From Lepidostoma basale (taxonomy: Eukaryota; Arthropoda; Insecta; Trichoptera; Lepidostomatidae), in NCBI GenBank assembly GCA_022606425.2, contig JAHDVF020001304.1, positions 372,001-436,000 on the forward strand: DNA of 64,000 bases. The letters are read 5' to 3'. Shown here piece by piece: positions 44,401-55,672 of the stretch (the first letter of the stretch is position 1; every line of letters starts with the position of its first letter). The notes under the pieces are model-generated. The model saw only the letters and a list, made by a program, of their open reading frames with translations, did no database searches and was not told where the DNA came from. Position numbers and translations under genes: made by a program.

Positions 44401-46794
44401 CTTATTTTTTGGAAATCTTTGAGTGATTTTGTTTCTGTCAAGAGTAAAGATTTCTTTTCACGACTGAAACTTGATAGTAGTTTCCTTCAAGAAATTGTAT
44501 CTTCATAGAAAGACAGCGGGGCGTTTGTGGAAGCTAAAAAGGAGGTTACTAGCTTAAAAGCAGTTAAAAACACAGCTGAAAGAGCTGTTAATCTTATGAC
44601 AGACTTTCATGGTTTGACTACCGCAGATGAAGAACATAAGCAGTTCATATTATGTTGTGTGCAAAAACATAGAAAAATTTACCAGACTGTAAAAAAAGAG
44701 ACTTTGAAGAGAAAATATCTAAGTAAATAAATGTAAATTTGTATCTTTTTTGATATTCACAAGGAAAACATTATATAAATATATGTTTTCATCAATATTT
44801 ATCTAACATAATGGTTTTAAGTGATCATTTACAACTACATTTAAGAGACACTTAAAGCAGTTATTTTCTAAAACTTTGAGGGCAAGTCGGCACGGGTTAG
44901 AATTAACGTAGGAAGTTGAAATTCTGTATTTGGGTAACTAGTAGACTATTAAACACAATAAGGGGGTATGCGTTTCAATATTCCAAAAAAATTTTTTTTT
45001 GCCAATATAAGGGACACCCTAGTGTACATAGTGTAAAATATAATTCATGTTTTTCATTAAGAGTTGTAAAAAATATGCGGTATTTTTTAGGGCATAACTT
45101 GGAGGGATACAGCGTGCGTGTGGGCGTAGCTCCTGGCTTTCGGGATATGGGATATAGTTTCACTCTGCACACACCAGAGCGTGGTTACTGCCTCAGTGCT
45201 GCCTGCGAGGAGGACCGTGATGGCTGGATTGCTGTCATCGACAAAGTCCTCCAGAGGCCACTCACGCCACAGGATTCCTTCAGTAAGAAATAGTCTAATT
45301 TTATTTCATGCTACATCTTTTATGTTGTTTTCACTTTGGAATTTTTAAATTCATATTTTTTTATTGCCAAATACATTATCAACTTCTTATATATTCGCTT
45401 TCATTTTGTGTCGTGGATTCTTATTTGAATACATGTAATTACACTTGATATTACAACACTTTATTTCATTTAACACAGGCATGTTTTGGTTATAACATAA
45501 CCTTTATCAATGTACACAATTTTAACCTTAAAATTGTGTACATAACCGAAACATGTCTGTGTTAAGTGAAATAAAGTGTTGTAATACCAAGTGTTATTTA
45601 TTTATTCAAACATTATTAACTTATTGTCTACGGGAAAGGTATTAATACCTCTTTCATGGACTTGGGGTAAACCTGTTGGAAGTGTATTTTATACAATTTT
45701 AGTGATATATTTAATTCTATGTTTACATAGAATTAAATGTTATAATTATATTTCAATTTCAAGCTACGCGTTTTAATATGAATGCAAATTTACCCATAGA
45801 CAAAGTGTGCATTCAAAACACTTTTTCTTTTATATTGACTTTAGTTTGTAATTAAAGTTTTTAATGATTATATTATATTATAGTAAACTTGATTAAACTT
45901 AATCTAAAGATTGCCAGTTTATTTCTAAATCACACATGGGGTAGTTCGCACTTACTACAGTGATGTTACAAATAACTTTGACTTGTAATATTAGAATTTA
46001 AGTGTTATCAGAAAGGACATCTTGTGGTTATTACCTTACATCAGACACTAAAAAAAATATTTTATGAGGATAACCACGGACCCATGATTGCGTAACTTTG
46101 TATTCATCTTTGCTTGTCTTTTAAATCACATTTGAATTAGTTTTAATAACTTTTAAAAACACGCCCAACAAATTCAAATTAATTAAAATTAAAATATTTA
46201 TTTGTATTATGTATTAGTAATGTTGCTTTTGTTTTTAATTAAATGAACTTCTGTTAAAATATTAGATAATTTTTTTTACATTATGGTACAAGCTGGTAAG
46301 TCAATTTAACTTTAGTATAAAGAGCAGAAATATGAACTTTAATCAACAGCCAAAAATCATATTAAATGTTTTTTTTATTCTTTCAGTAATTTCTTTAAGA
46401 TCTGATAAAAAATTTAACCAAGTTTTGCTATCACATGCTGAGAAATATTTTCTATAAATTATGAGAATAAACACACATCAGTTTGTGCCATAACACCACC
46501 GATTTTATGTATCCAATTTCTGTTTATTGTTTCTTGAATGAAAAAAGGAAAAAACTCCATATTTAATATTGACGAAAACTTCTGTTTCCTAGGAGTATTA
46601 TTATTTTATGGAAGTGACATGCTTCACCTTGCTAAGGCATTATCAAATGTCATTCCAACAAAATATAATAAAAGTTTAATATATTGATTGGAACGAGTAT
46701 TATAATTTGAACGTGTGTTGTTTCTGTAGTCGCTTCCCGCCTGGTCCGCAAGAGAACAGCCTCCAACACCATGAGCATCTTCTCCGCCAGATAG
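32427..46794 (+). CDS. ADAP1: ArfGAP with dual PH domains (ADAP / centaurin-alpha)
   Basis: Six exons: 32427-32508, 35166-35391, 39548-39898, 41360-41595, 45091-45282, 46730-46794 (stop TAG); 1,152 nt, 383 aa, close to human ADAP1 (about 374). ADAPs stimulate GTP hydrolysis by Arf GTPases and bind PIP3/inositol phosphates at the membrane. The ArfGAP zinc finger is split by intron 1: CADC, 16 residues, then CMRC; the arginine finger lies in GVHRSMGAH. PH domain 1 begins SGYMEGFLMKRGKEDSRYHP (exon 3) and ends in exon 4. PH domain 2 begins REGWLWKTGP and runs through exon 5 (KKRWFTLDNRKLMYHDDPLD, GWIAVIDKVLQRPL). The last exon encodes a short basic tail (ASRLVRKRTASNTM). The start is the ATG of MADRNEKILLELLKKAGNNV. 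Introns contain many transposons. Paralogue (ADAP1 or 2) not resolved. Confidence 0.95.
33820..33930 (-). repeat. Palindromic repeat, family E (partial)
   Basis: Minus-strand core TTGATAATGCACAAGGTAAAAC (33853 leftward; quoted: TTGATAATGCACAAGGTAAA) with a flanking ACTTCTAGAA word. Degenerate; in ADAP intron 1. Confidence 0.45.
33955..34440 (-). mobile_element. LINE 3' fragment (family L1), antisense
   Basis: Plus strand shows AACTAGTCATCACACCG, CTGCCACACTTCTCTGTCCT and GATTAATTTGATCATGCCAT, the reverse of the L1 tail, then reversed GSEA/RINAVEM segments near 34320-34420. Stops throughout. Confidence 0.7.
34535..34905 (+). mobile_element. LINE 3' fragment (family L1)
   Basis: Reads RINAIDMRSLRQMCNKSVYG, NVNGTRNRGTLRKM and the block GAAAGAACAGTGTGGCGGTC, ending CCCCTTAGAACGATGTTATG. 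In ADAP intron 1, 260 bp upstream of exon 2. Confidence 0.7.
36430..36715 (-). mobile_element. LINE 3' fragment (another RTE-like family), antisense
   Basis: Minus-strand frame: RTTDDPLTRRNLEWRLRTGH, RNPGRPQARWSDIKHVAGGT and EWQRIESCGNWEGRPMSKTE, the 'GRPxxRWxDDI...W...A' end of RTE-type reverse transcriptases, followed by an (AATGATGAT)-like tail. In ADAP intron 2. Confidence 0.75.
36690..36862. repeat. Palindromic repeat, family E
   Basis: + strand core at 36780-36810: TTGATAA, T, GCC-CTAGTGA-GGC hairpin, AAAACACGTC. The inverted partner (TTTCTAGAAATTTTATTACT, CATAGGAGTGACATTTTG) lies to the left. GTGAC/GTCAC can also pair around the core. Confidence 0.6.
37009..37150 (+). mobile_element. 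tRNA-derived SINE (family S2), partial
   Basis: Head GGTGGTCTAGGGGACAGAAC-GCTTGGCTCC looks like a tRNA box A region, with GATCCAGGGGAC at the expected box B position (decayed). The following TAATGAGCTATTTTCTGCTC is shared with 49085-49200. Its 3' part forms a local hairpin (TTTCTGCTCATAT / ATATGAGCAGAAA). Confidence 0.55.
37395..37590 (-). mobile_element. LINE 3' tail, antisense
   Basis: Reversed 'RWxDQKGGGVETPRRPK...DGPMIFENLLVMGSKRHRT...SSG' pattern, typical of the last 60 residues of RTE-type elements; quoted pieces are from the minus strand. Decayed. Confidence 0.55.
37995..38375 (+). mobile_element. LINE 3' tail (family L1) with an internal tandem duplication
   Basis: A unit of about 135 bp (37995-38131) is repeated directly at 38141-38274 with very few differences; it includes GAGTTGAATTAAGTACTTAA and GATCGAGGAAAACGTGGCAC. 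The second copy continues into the L1 tail CGGCCATGTAAGGAGTC and GGCAGCGTGGTGGTTAGTTA. Confidence 0.75.
40965..41192 (+). mobile_element. tRNA-derived SINE (family S1), full length
   Basis: Best copy. Box A region TGGCAGAGTGCTAAGTGC, box B GGGTTCGATTCC at 41017-41028, body GTGTGATTGTCACACTGCC, and 3' end ATCGATTTGGCTCATGCTG followed by an A-rich tail. Located 170 bp upstream of ADAP exon 4. Confidence 0.85.
41790..42010 (-). mobile_element. LINE 3' tail, antisense
   Basis: Minus strand reads a GGRPRATREEPYRTKLKRQA-like stretch followed by decayed sequence and IKRAIRSAEKGSS, similar to the C-terminus of RTE-type LINEs. Weak but directional. Confidence 0.45.
42112..42968 (+). pseudogene. Mariner-like relic with deleted transposase
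   Basis: Related inverted ends: TTAGGTGTTTCGGAGAGTTT (42112) and, reversed, TTGCGTGTTACGGAAAGCTC (42968). Inside, MLVKVYGDHAPSDKSCREWC and RRFKAGDFSIDG are the transposase N-terminus. After a deletion, LQHNNARLHIAIAVKNYIK, HSSYSPDVAPSDYHLFRSMT and FFDDGCIYCQKEGKSSG are the C-terminal third. The first catalytic aspartate block is missing. In ADAP intron 4. Confidence 0.85.
43048..45021 (+). mobile_element. DNA transposon with 8-bp target duplication (hAT-like ends)
   Basis: 1,974 bp with 15-bp perfect inverted ends TAGGGTGTCCCTTAT and an 8-bp direct repeat GTGTACAT on both sides (43040-43047 and 45022-45029). A second inverted pair, CCCGTGCCGACTTGC, lies inside (about 43161 and 44897). The 8-bp duplication and YARNG-like terminus fit hAT, though the protein is not an obvious hAT transposase. 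It sits in ADAP intron 4, ending 69 bp before exon 5. Confidence 0.85.
43267..44730 (+). pseudogene. Broken ORF(s) of the 43-45 kb transposon
   Basis: Fragments in successive frames: MDCLYFEDVSETKKQLKKYF (43267), RPAGPMHQARWMARAIYSLK (about 43883), YEKPWLECSLAIKAPNQDF (44028), HLWYLSEEIAVLLNFDDNVD (44157), YVPSKEQMSGSLFG, and ERAVNLMTDFHGLTTADEEH with KQFILCCVQKHRKIYQTVKK (44527-44730). The order suggests one protein of roughly 450-500 aa now broken by stops and frameshifts. I do not recognise a characterised transposase. The HQARWMARAIYSLK and RAVNLMTDF blocks feel like a recurrent uncharacterised arthropod protein family, but this is memory only. Confidence 0.6.
45430..45605. repeat. Palindromic repeat, family A
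   Basis: Left and right arms share ATTACAACACTTTATTTCA and its complement. The minus-strand core (45520 to 45478) is TTGATAA, A, GGTTAT-GTT-ATAACC, AAAACATGCC. The + strand arm keeps only the 3' half, AACCGAAACATGTC. In ADAP intron 5. Confidence 0.65.
46555..46680. repeat. Palindromic repeat, family E
   Basis: Minus-strand core 46646 to 46616: TTGATAA, T, GCC-TTAGCA-AGGT, GAAGCATGTC, then ACTTCCATAAAATAAT. Located 50 bp before the last ADAP exon. Confidence 0.6.
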
Positions 46795-49700
46795 GATCCC
46801 CCCGGCCCGCAGTAGATAAGGTTGTTACTAGTGTATTTGTAAGGTAGCTTAAGTCGTTGAATTGTTTTTCGTTCTACATAATATATCAAGCAATGTATAT
46901 TTTAGAGCAATTTTTTGGAAATTATTTAAACATATTTTTTTCCTTCTAATTTATAGACTGTTATGAATGTGTTTCTTTTGACGGTGTAAATATTTCAGAT
47001 AATCTGCGAATTTGTTTGCGTGTAATGCCGCTTTAAGTTTTTTCACATAACAGAATCACGGAAAATATAATAAATTTATTTAATATCATTTTGAAAATGA
47101 TTTTGTTCTAGTCTGAATAATAACAGTCCGAGCAGATTGGTAAATGTTTGTCTTTATAAATGATGTTTAGTTGGTTAGTGTTTGTCTTCCTCTGCCCTTT
47201 GAATGGTTCTGTAAAATATTCAAAGTGAATATGGATATATCTTTGAAGCAATAAATTGCAGATTTTAGTATAAATCTTTGTAACATTGTTGTTACTAAAT
47301 GGGAATAAATATTTTTTGGCTTTTAATTTTAATAATTATAATGAATAATGTGTTTTATAGATGTATCTTTATTTAAAAAAAAAAAGAAAAAAAATGCAAT
47401 TAAGATATTGTAAGAAGCTACGAGCTGAGCTAATATGGATAAAGGAAAATGCCGCGTATACAAGTAGGTGCAGAAACAAATTCTATTTGGTTACAAACCG
47501 CCTTTGCAATATATTTTAAATCCAAAAATTACATTTAATTAATAAACAAAAGGAAAGATCCTAAAGGTTTTCCTTTGAGGTTCCATTTCTGTGTATACGG
47601 AATGTGGATTTCATTTTGTGAAAGGATCAGAGTTGTATCTCTATTTATACAATATATATTTATATATACAATATACAATATTTTATATGTACCTACCAGG
47701 ATCTAGGTATACATGTTTACATGGTATTCTTTTGTAATTTTTTATTGTTAACAATTTTATGCGCTTGATTTAATTTAAAAGAAATTACCATTTCTTAGCA
47801 GAATTATATGTTACATTATGTAATCATAAGTACTAGTAGGAATTATAATTTCAGGTCTGTTGCCTGCGAACTGGTATCTTGAATATACTTTAGTAAGATT
47901 GTCCGGTTGTATACATTTTATGTTTAATAAATACCAGCTCTGAAGTGGTATAAACTAGTCAATTCTACGATTAGGTTAATCGGACCAATTTATTGATCAT
48001 TCTGTAGTCCTTGTGAAGTGCATGTTCTAGGCAATACGAGTAATTTAATACGAATGTACGTGCGGTACATTATTTGCGTTAGTTTATTGTGGCTCGCTGT
48101 ATTACATTGGTCTAGGTAAACCTTTGCCACCAGTTCACGGAGTATTTAATCCCACTAACAGTCCCCGCATGGTATGTAAGAGATTAATATGTTCTAATAT
48201 TATATCTGTTAGGGAGATGGATTATGGTAATGGAAGTAACTCGTTGATGTATTTATGTGGAGGAGCTGTTGTACATGTTGTTCGGCGGGGGATCCTACGC
48301 ACAATCATCCACCCGTGTCCCGCTGGTGCTGGGAACATGTATCCATATACAGTACTGTATACAACAGTATGACCTTGAAATAATTTGAAATTCTTCTTCA
48401 GTATCTACATCAAATATTTCTCAATTTTTTACAAGAGAAATATGAATGTATTTTGAAAATATTTTTGGTGTTTGTTGAGTGTCTTTAATTATTATTTTTT
48501 AGAAAATTAATATGAATATTTTTGTTTGTATATTGAATGTCCTAGATATTTGAAGTATTGAAGATATTTTTTTCTCTTCATCTATACAAAATGCTTCTAT
48601 TCACATTAATTGAAAATTGAAAATATACATTAGACCTTGAAATATTATACAGATGTAAGTGTTTGACATTTTATTTTTCTTATAATATGCAAGTTTAATA
48701 ATCACAATTAATCCGTTGTATCCAAGAGGATTTGTATTTTTTCTTTGGAATATTCAGTTTTAATTTGCAAATATTGTGCATGGTAATTTAATATGTATGT
48801 ATCTAAATTTAATAAAAAAATATACATAACTAGTATACATCTAGAAATTGGAATCAATAAAGCAAAGCTTTTGTAAGTGTTGACATATCAATATTATGGT
48901 TCAGTGTAAGTACTTTTTTGTTAATATTTGTATTATGTTAAATTGTTAATAATGATAGGGTGTTTTTCTGAATATTTCGTTGGTTAAACCTATATAGTAA
49001 TCTAGCCAAATTCAACCACAGTTAATCTCAACGTAACAAGTGGTATATATGTTTATTTCTTTACTAATGTTAAATTAAAGCCTAATTGGCATTGGTGATC
49101 TAGGACGCAGAACGTTTGTCTCCTTATCCAGGGACCCGGGTCCTTCATAATATGTAATGAGTTATTTTTTGCTCACGTTGGAGATTGTATAACTATGGAT
49201 TCTTTTTATATGATTTTAGTAACCAATCAGTACAAATTTTCCAGCACACACAATTTTGTTCCTTTAGAGTTAATAACAACCACAATAATATAATAATTTT
49301 GTCACATAAGCTACGATAATAATCTTGTCAACCTTTTAGTATCTATTTAAATTATTTTATTAAATAAACCAAACCCATTACATAAAAAACATTTTACATA
49401 CAAAGATATGTATACTAGTATAATTCTTGGTAGATTATTTATTTTTGTTTGTACGGAGTTTACTTTTAAATACATAATTATCTGTATGAAGAAAAAACTT
49501 TGGAATGAAAGTGAAAAAAGCAATAAAGTTCATCCATTTTTATTGTAACCGGAATGTGGACCGACGAATCTCAGAAACCTGCATAGCTCCTATTTTAGGT
49601 AACAAACTAATCTAAATGATCTGAATGTGTGGTGTCCATTTTATGGCCAAACAACAATTGATGTAATGTGTATGTATATATTTTATGTGCTTATGTTGCA

Positions 49701-50325
49701 ACAGGATTAGTGTTCCACGAACCTAAATGAATATTGATGTATGTATGTGTATTGTAATAATATGATTATTTCTTTAAAATTAGAAATTTATATTTTATAT
49801 CTTACAAAAGCAATACATTTATTTTTGTGCAATATTTATGAACATATGATAACAATCTTTTGATGTAAAATATTGGTTTTTAATTAAATATTTCACGATA
49901 GACATTAAGATATTCTGTATGTCTTATCAATTAATCCTGAAACGTAGTATATTGTACATATAATTCAAAATATGTATAATAAATCTGGGTGATAGTGTTT
50001 GTTAATGAAAAAGTGCTGTTTTTGAGTGGCACATTTTACTGGAACCAAAATATTGTATGCCATGCCAAGGATTTCATAATGTTTTTATTGTCTTCTAATA
50101 AATAATCGAAACATGTTATTTTTTTTTTATTCCTTACATCTGATGTCCAAAAAATAAATTAAATTATAAAACCCCTAAAAATACATACATATATTTAAAT
50201 GCAAAATGTTAAAAAAAATAATAGAAAAGACAACACTCACATTAAAAAACATTACTTTTATCAGTATCTCCTTATAATGTATGCATTTTATCTGCATTTA
50301 GACATTCTTGAGGAATGTGTCTAGT
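46795..50325. other. AT-rich interval between ADAP and NAT9
   Basis: Convergent intergenic region of 3.5 kb, very AT-rich. It probably contains a long ADAP 3' UTR (several AATAAA words, e.g. near 47300 and 47925). A partial S2 SINE (GTGATCTAGGACGCAGAACG, TAATGAGTTATTTTTTGCTC) lies at 49085-49200. No other gene seen. Confidence 0.5.
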
Positions 50326-51195
<870 letters not shown>

Positions 51196-52079
51196 TGCTG
51201 TTGTATTTTTAAAGCTAGGTTATGTTTATATGTTTGACGTTTATATTTGAGAGTAGATAAATCATAGACAATTTACACACATATTGCAAGTTTTTTTAAA
51301 ACCCAAAGACTAGTCTAATATTATTGGATATGTTTTTTTTAATGCCGCGCGCCGTCTCGTTATTTTTGTGTGCGAGAATTGAAGAAAATCTCGTATCTGA
51401 AGATTTTGAGATATAATTTTCTCAGACAGATCAACATGATACAAATAGAAGGCAGTCCCACATTGAATATCTTTTGAGAGGTATGTATGAATTTCGATTG
51501 AGAATAAATTTGATAAATTTTATAAACGTATTTTTCGTTAAAGTACATTTATATTTTTTATGATTACGTTTTGTATGGCATTTTTTGTTTACTACACTTG
51601 CACATCTATGTAAATACATAAAATATGCTAGAAAAAGTAATGTAAATCTCGTGTTGCACAAAAGCTAAAAAAAAATCGAAGGAAAAACACATGCGCTTTT
51701 GCGGAATATTTCGAAAGTATCAAATGTCATATTTTTTTCATAATTATAACTTTTAATTTTATAAGAATAAAGGAATTTTATCATTTAATATATATTATGG
51801 AGATAAATGTTCACTTAATTACATCATTATATAAAAAATTTCTGTATAAGTTTGTAATCCCAAATATTTGTAGCCCATGGGCGGCGGTCATTTGAAGCTT
51901 CTCACAAAAAAGAAAAAAAATCTGCAATTTGGCAATCCTTTAAGATTAAAAACAGCTCCATATACAAGTATATGGATCATCATGAGTGGTTTCTTGTTTT
52001 TTATTGGTGCACACTCTTATACTCAAATTGTACATCGCTCTGCACGCCTTCCCATCAGCTAGCCAATTAAAATGCCAAC

Positions 52080-52760
52080 CTCTGCCTGAATAGGTTTTTA
52101 CCTCCGGTGCCGCCGCCACAGTTCCTGACCATCGTAATTGCTCACTCTCCATTTTGTCGTTGCTACCATCTTCCTGACCCGCTGCCATCTCCAAGTGTGC
52201 TGGCGTGCCTCGAACGCCTCCATCACTTGCTTCTCCTGCCGCCGTCGACGCCGCCACCTCCTGCACCGTAGCCTCTCCCTGTCCTGCCGTCTCCTCCTGC
52301 CCCGCCGCCGCCATCGCTGCCGGCCTGCTGTTTACTCCAACGCTTCATGCCTAAACCTTTCCTTTCCACCATCCTTATCACATCCTGTATCTCAACCCCA
52401 TTGCCATATCGGTCCCCACCCAAGGCCACCGGCCCACGTCCAAGGCCACTCTTGTCCCACTTGGTTCCATATCCAGGACCAACCGGTCCCCACCCAAGGC
52501 CACTCCCTGTCACCGTCCCTCGGTCTCCACTCAAGACCTCGGCCCCTTTCCAAGAACATCCCCAACCCCTCCACACTCCTCCCTACCCGGGTAGTCAGGT
52601 CCAAATGTCGGACACAACCCACTACATCCACCAAGTAACCCTCCCCTCACCATCCAACAATATCCAACTTCATCTCCAAGAAAGAAATTTCCAACATGTG
52701 GTGGAGCAATACCCTTCGGGCTGGTACTCCCGAAAAGACAATATCCAAGATCCAAGAAGA
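52080..52760. other. GC-rich, C-biased island, unclassified
   Basis: Composition differs sharply from the neighbourhood: long CC/GCC-rich stretches with a degenerate repeating motif GGTCCCCACCCAAGGCCAC (52413 and 52468). Open frames of 80-166 codons occur on both strands because stops are rare, so no frame is preferred. Its end (CCCTTCGGGCTGGTACTCCC) resembles no family I can name. It could be a retroelement 5' UTR or a decayed repeat. Confidence 0.5.
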
Positions 52761-53914
52761 ATATATTTGTAATTAATTGAAAATAGAAAACACCGTTTTT
52801 GGTTTCACTTTATTTTGTTTTATTTATAATATTTTTTTTACATTTAATAGATTGCGCTTTCAGTATAATATAATATTACAACAATTGTTATAAAGGTTTC
52901 TAAATATAATAACTGTTTACATGCATCATATATTTATATCATATTAAATACATAATAATATAAAGTAAATAATTTTAATTATTTATTAAACAATTTGATA
53001 CATTTATTTCAATTAATGTGTTTTCTTCTCATTTGAATGTGGACCTTTTGGCCTGTTTCTCAAGAGGGAATGCCTCTTGCGAATAGGTAATATATATTTT
53101 ATGTTTACAATAAAATTAAAGATATAAAATATCATAAATTTGGTTTAATCTCTTAATCAAAATTGTGAAGTTTACTAGGTGAGATCTTTACTTAAAGAAA
53201 ATGTCATGTATTTTCATACACCACTTTTTAAAACTATAAATACATGATAGTAAATATTTTTATTACATTCTTGTAATTAATTTTCTCGATATATTTCTAC
53301 ATAATTTTGGTAGTACCTAGTGTGTGTTTTTATTTATGAAACGTTATTTTATTACTTTTGCAAATATAAATAAAATCTTATGTAATTATTAACCCACTGT
53401 TATCCGAACATTTTAAATAATGTATTAATTTAAATACTAATTATTATATGTATTCATTGTTCTTTATTCCAATGAAACAGGCAGTATTTACTCGTATAAC
53501 AACATTAATAAAGAAAATCCTAAATAATGACAACAAAAATAAAATGTTTAGTTGGTATGTATTGTATATGTTCATGTTAATGCCAGATTACATTTAATTT
53601 AATTTTGAAAAAGTCAGATTAATAATAATGTTAATGCTTTCGTACGACGTACTTAATTTGTGGTGTGACAAAATATTATTAATAATGAACAAAATGTTTT
53701 ATTCTTGTTTTCACACAACTTTATTTAAATAAAGTTGTGTAAATAAATTTGTATTAAATTTCATTGTCGATCGCTTTCTGCAAGAAAAGTTTTCTTGGAG
53801 ATCCACGGACTTCGAGCGGCGAACAATATCTCATTTTTCATTACTAAAACAGGCAAACCACATACTATTGGGGAAGATTTAATTTTACAACAGTAATGTT
53901 TATACTATATTATG

Positions 53915-54075
53915 CGGGAGATGCCTATTGGTGGCGATGAGGTTCGCAACCCATCACACCGCGTCTCCCGCGGGGCGAAAAGAGAAGGATGGAGTGCCGC
54001 ATCAGTAAAAGTGTGACAGTCCATTCTTTCTACCTACCCTTTCGGGGAGACGGCGTGATGGTTAGTTAGTTAGTT
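53915..54075 (+). mobile_element. SINE-like element with the L1 LINE tail
   Basis: Best copy of this type: GGGAGATGCCTATTGGTGGC, GGTTCGCAACCCATCACACC, GAAGGATGGAGTGCCGCATC, then the L1 tail GGGGAGACGGCGTGATGG and TTAGTTAGTTAGTT. The GGTTCGCAACCC word is box-B-like but shifted from the usual consensus. Confidence 0.75.
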
Positions 54076-55254
54076 ATGTTTATACTAAAAACTTTGTGCA
54101 TTAAAAGATTTTGAGAATGAAATAATCAATCAACATTTACATTTTATTTTAAACATTAAACATTAATGAATCCAAAAGCTGTTCTTGCTCCATTCGGTGT
54201 TTCTAAAATATAGAATTTGGTTTAATTCCGTGAATATTTCACGGGTTGCAAATAGTTTTTTTATTTATTTTCCGTCACTTTCTTTCTCATCTTTCTACGA
54301 TGTACAATTTTTCATAATATAATGGAGTCTGTATAGATTAATAGTTTCCCAACAGGGGCGGTTCCGTCCCCCAGGGGGCGCTGAAACCTTCCATGGGGGC
54401 GGTAGTCCAAAAAAGTTGGCAGTCTATTGTCTAATGGATGTACATGACAAGTTAAGAATGTTGAGACCTCCATTAATTGTTAATTTAATAACGATAAATT
54501 GGCGTGTAAGTAGCTCGGGGCTTATTAGCACAAAATGAAGTTTATTATAATTACTTGCATAAGCATATTATAATAAATTTGTGTCCAGTAATAAAGCTGC
54601 CAGCCAAGCGCCATTTTGAAAGACAATATCCCTGTCGGCAGATGACTGATGACCCGACGGGGCTCAAATAAACATTTTATTGCTCCCGCTTATTTTATTT
54701 GGATACTCATCTGCGTGCACTTTGTTTTGGTTGTCAAAAAACAATATGTCTATTTAAGCCGCGATCATAAAAAAAAACTGCCGACAAAGTCGTCGGAACA
54801 TATTACACGATAGAAATTTAAAAAAATTACGTGTGAAAAAATAATCACCACAGAAGAACGATAATTTAAATTTAAAATGTAATTTGTTTATGAAATTCGA
54901 AGTTTTTTAAAAGTATCATTCTACTGATTACTTTTGTATCCATACCCTTTCTAAAGCGCATTGTTTAAATGTACCTGTTCGTCAACTTTTTAAAAATATC
55001 TACGTGTTTCTATTTCTCATTTTAAGGTTATACATACATACATTCATAAAAAATTAAGGAAACACCAATCTTTTAAAATATATGAGTTCATTAATTTAAA
55101 AAAAATGACGAAAAATGTGTAAACAAAAGTGGAATATTAAAAAATTAAGAATCATAGAGATTTTGAGTTTTTTCTTTTGATTAGGGTATCACTGCCATCA
55201 AAACTTATCGAAATAAATCGCCGTAAATGTGGAAAAAAATTGAACTTTTTGATT

Positions 55255-55560
55255 CATAAAAATTCTGTAATGTGGAATCGAAGGAGGAAGGCACCTGCTC
55301 AGGACCCTGTCCGAAAGGCGTGCAAGATGGATCGGCCATGTAATACATGCCATAATGGAGGGTATGACCGAGGGGACAAACTCTAAGGGACGCCCACGCC
55401 GAGAGTACCTGGAGGACCTGTTGGTGGACGTGCGCTGCTCATCATATGCAGATTTCAAAAGAACCGCACAAGACAGGGAAGAATGGAAGAGAACAATATA
55501 GGAAATTGCTGCAAACATATCCCAGGATTGAAACCAGAGAGAGAATGTGGGATCCCTTAA
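55255..55560 (+). mobile_element. LINE 3' tail (RTE-like family L4)
   Basis: Reads VMWNRRRKAPAQDPVRKACK, then GRPRREYLEDLLVDVRCSSY and ADFKRTAQDREEWKRTI across a frame break. Ends 110 bp downstream of the bHLH stop codon, on the opposite strand. Confidence 0.7.
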
Positions 55561-55672
55561 TGTTTTAAATTTTCGTTGAGATTCGTTTCTAAATTTAATA
55601 AATTATTGATACTTGTTATCGTGGATGGCACCAGACAATTTTGAGAACGTATTTTTGTTTGTAATAAAATGT

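Larger units (their letters stand above)
51196..55672. other. Intergenic interval between NAT9 and the bHLH gene
   Basis: Mostly AT-rich. It contains a GC-rich island at 52080-52760, a short palindrome at about 53640-53760 (CACAACTTTATTTAAATAAAGTTGTG, quoted arm CACAACTTTATTT), a SINE-like unit at 53915-54075, a G-rich stretch 54350-54420 (CAGGGGCGGTTCCGTCCCCC) that could be a hAT-type terminus, and an LINE tail at 55255-55545. No gene was recognised. Confidence 0.5.

Noticed and set aside
52138..52772. Overlapping ORFs of 80-166 codons on both strands
   Set aside because: They follow from the C/G-rich composition of the island; none shows domain-like content or preferred frame.
54350..54720. 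hAT element starting CAGGGGCGGTTCCG
   Set aside because: Only one plausible end is visible; no matching inverted end or duplication was found.
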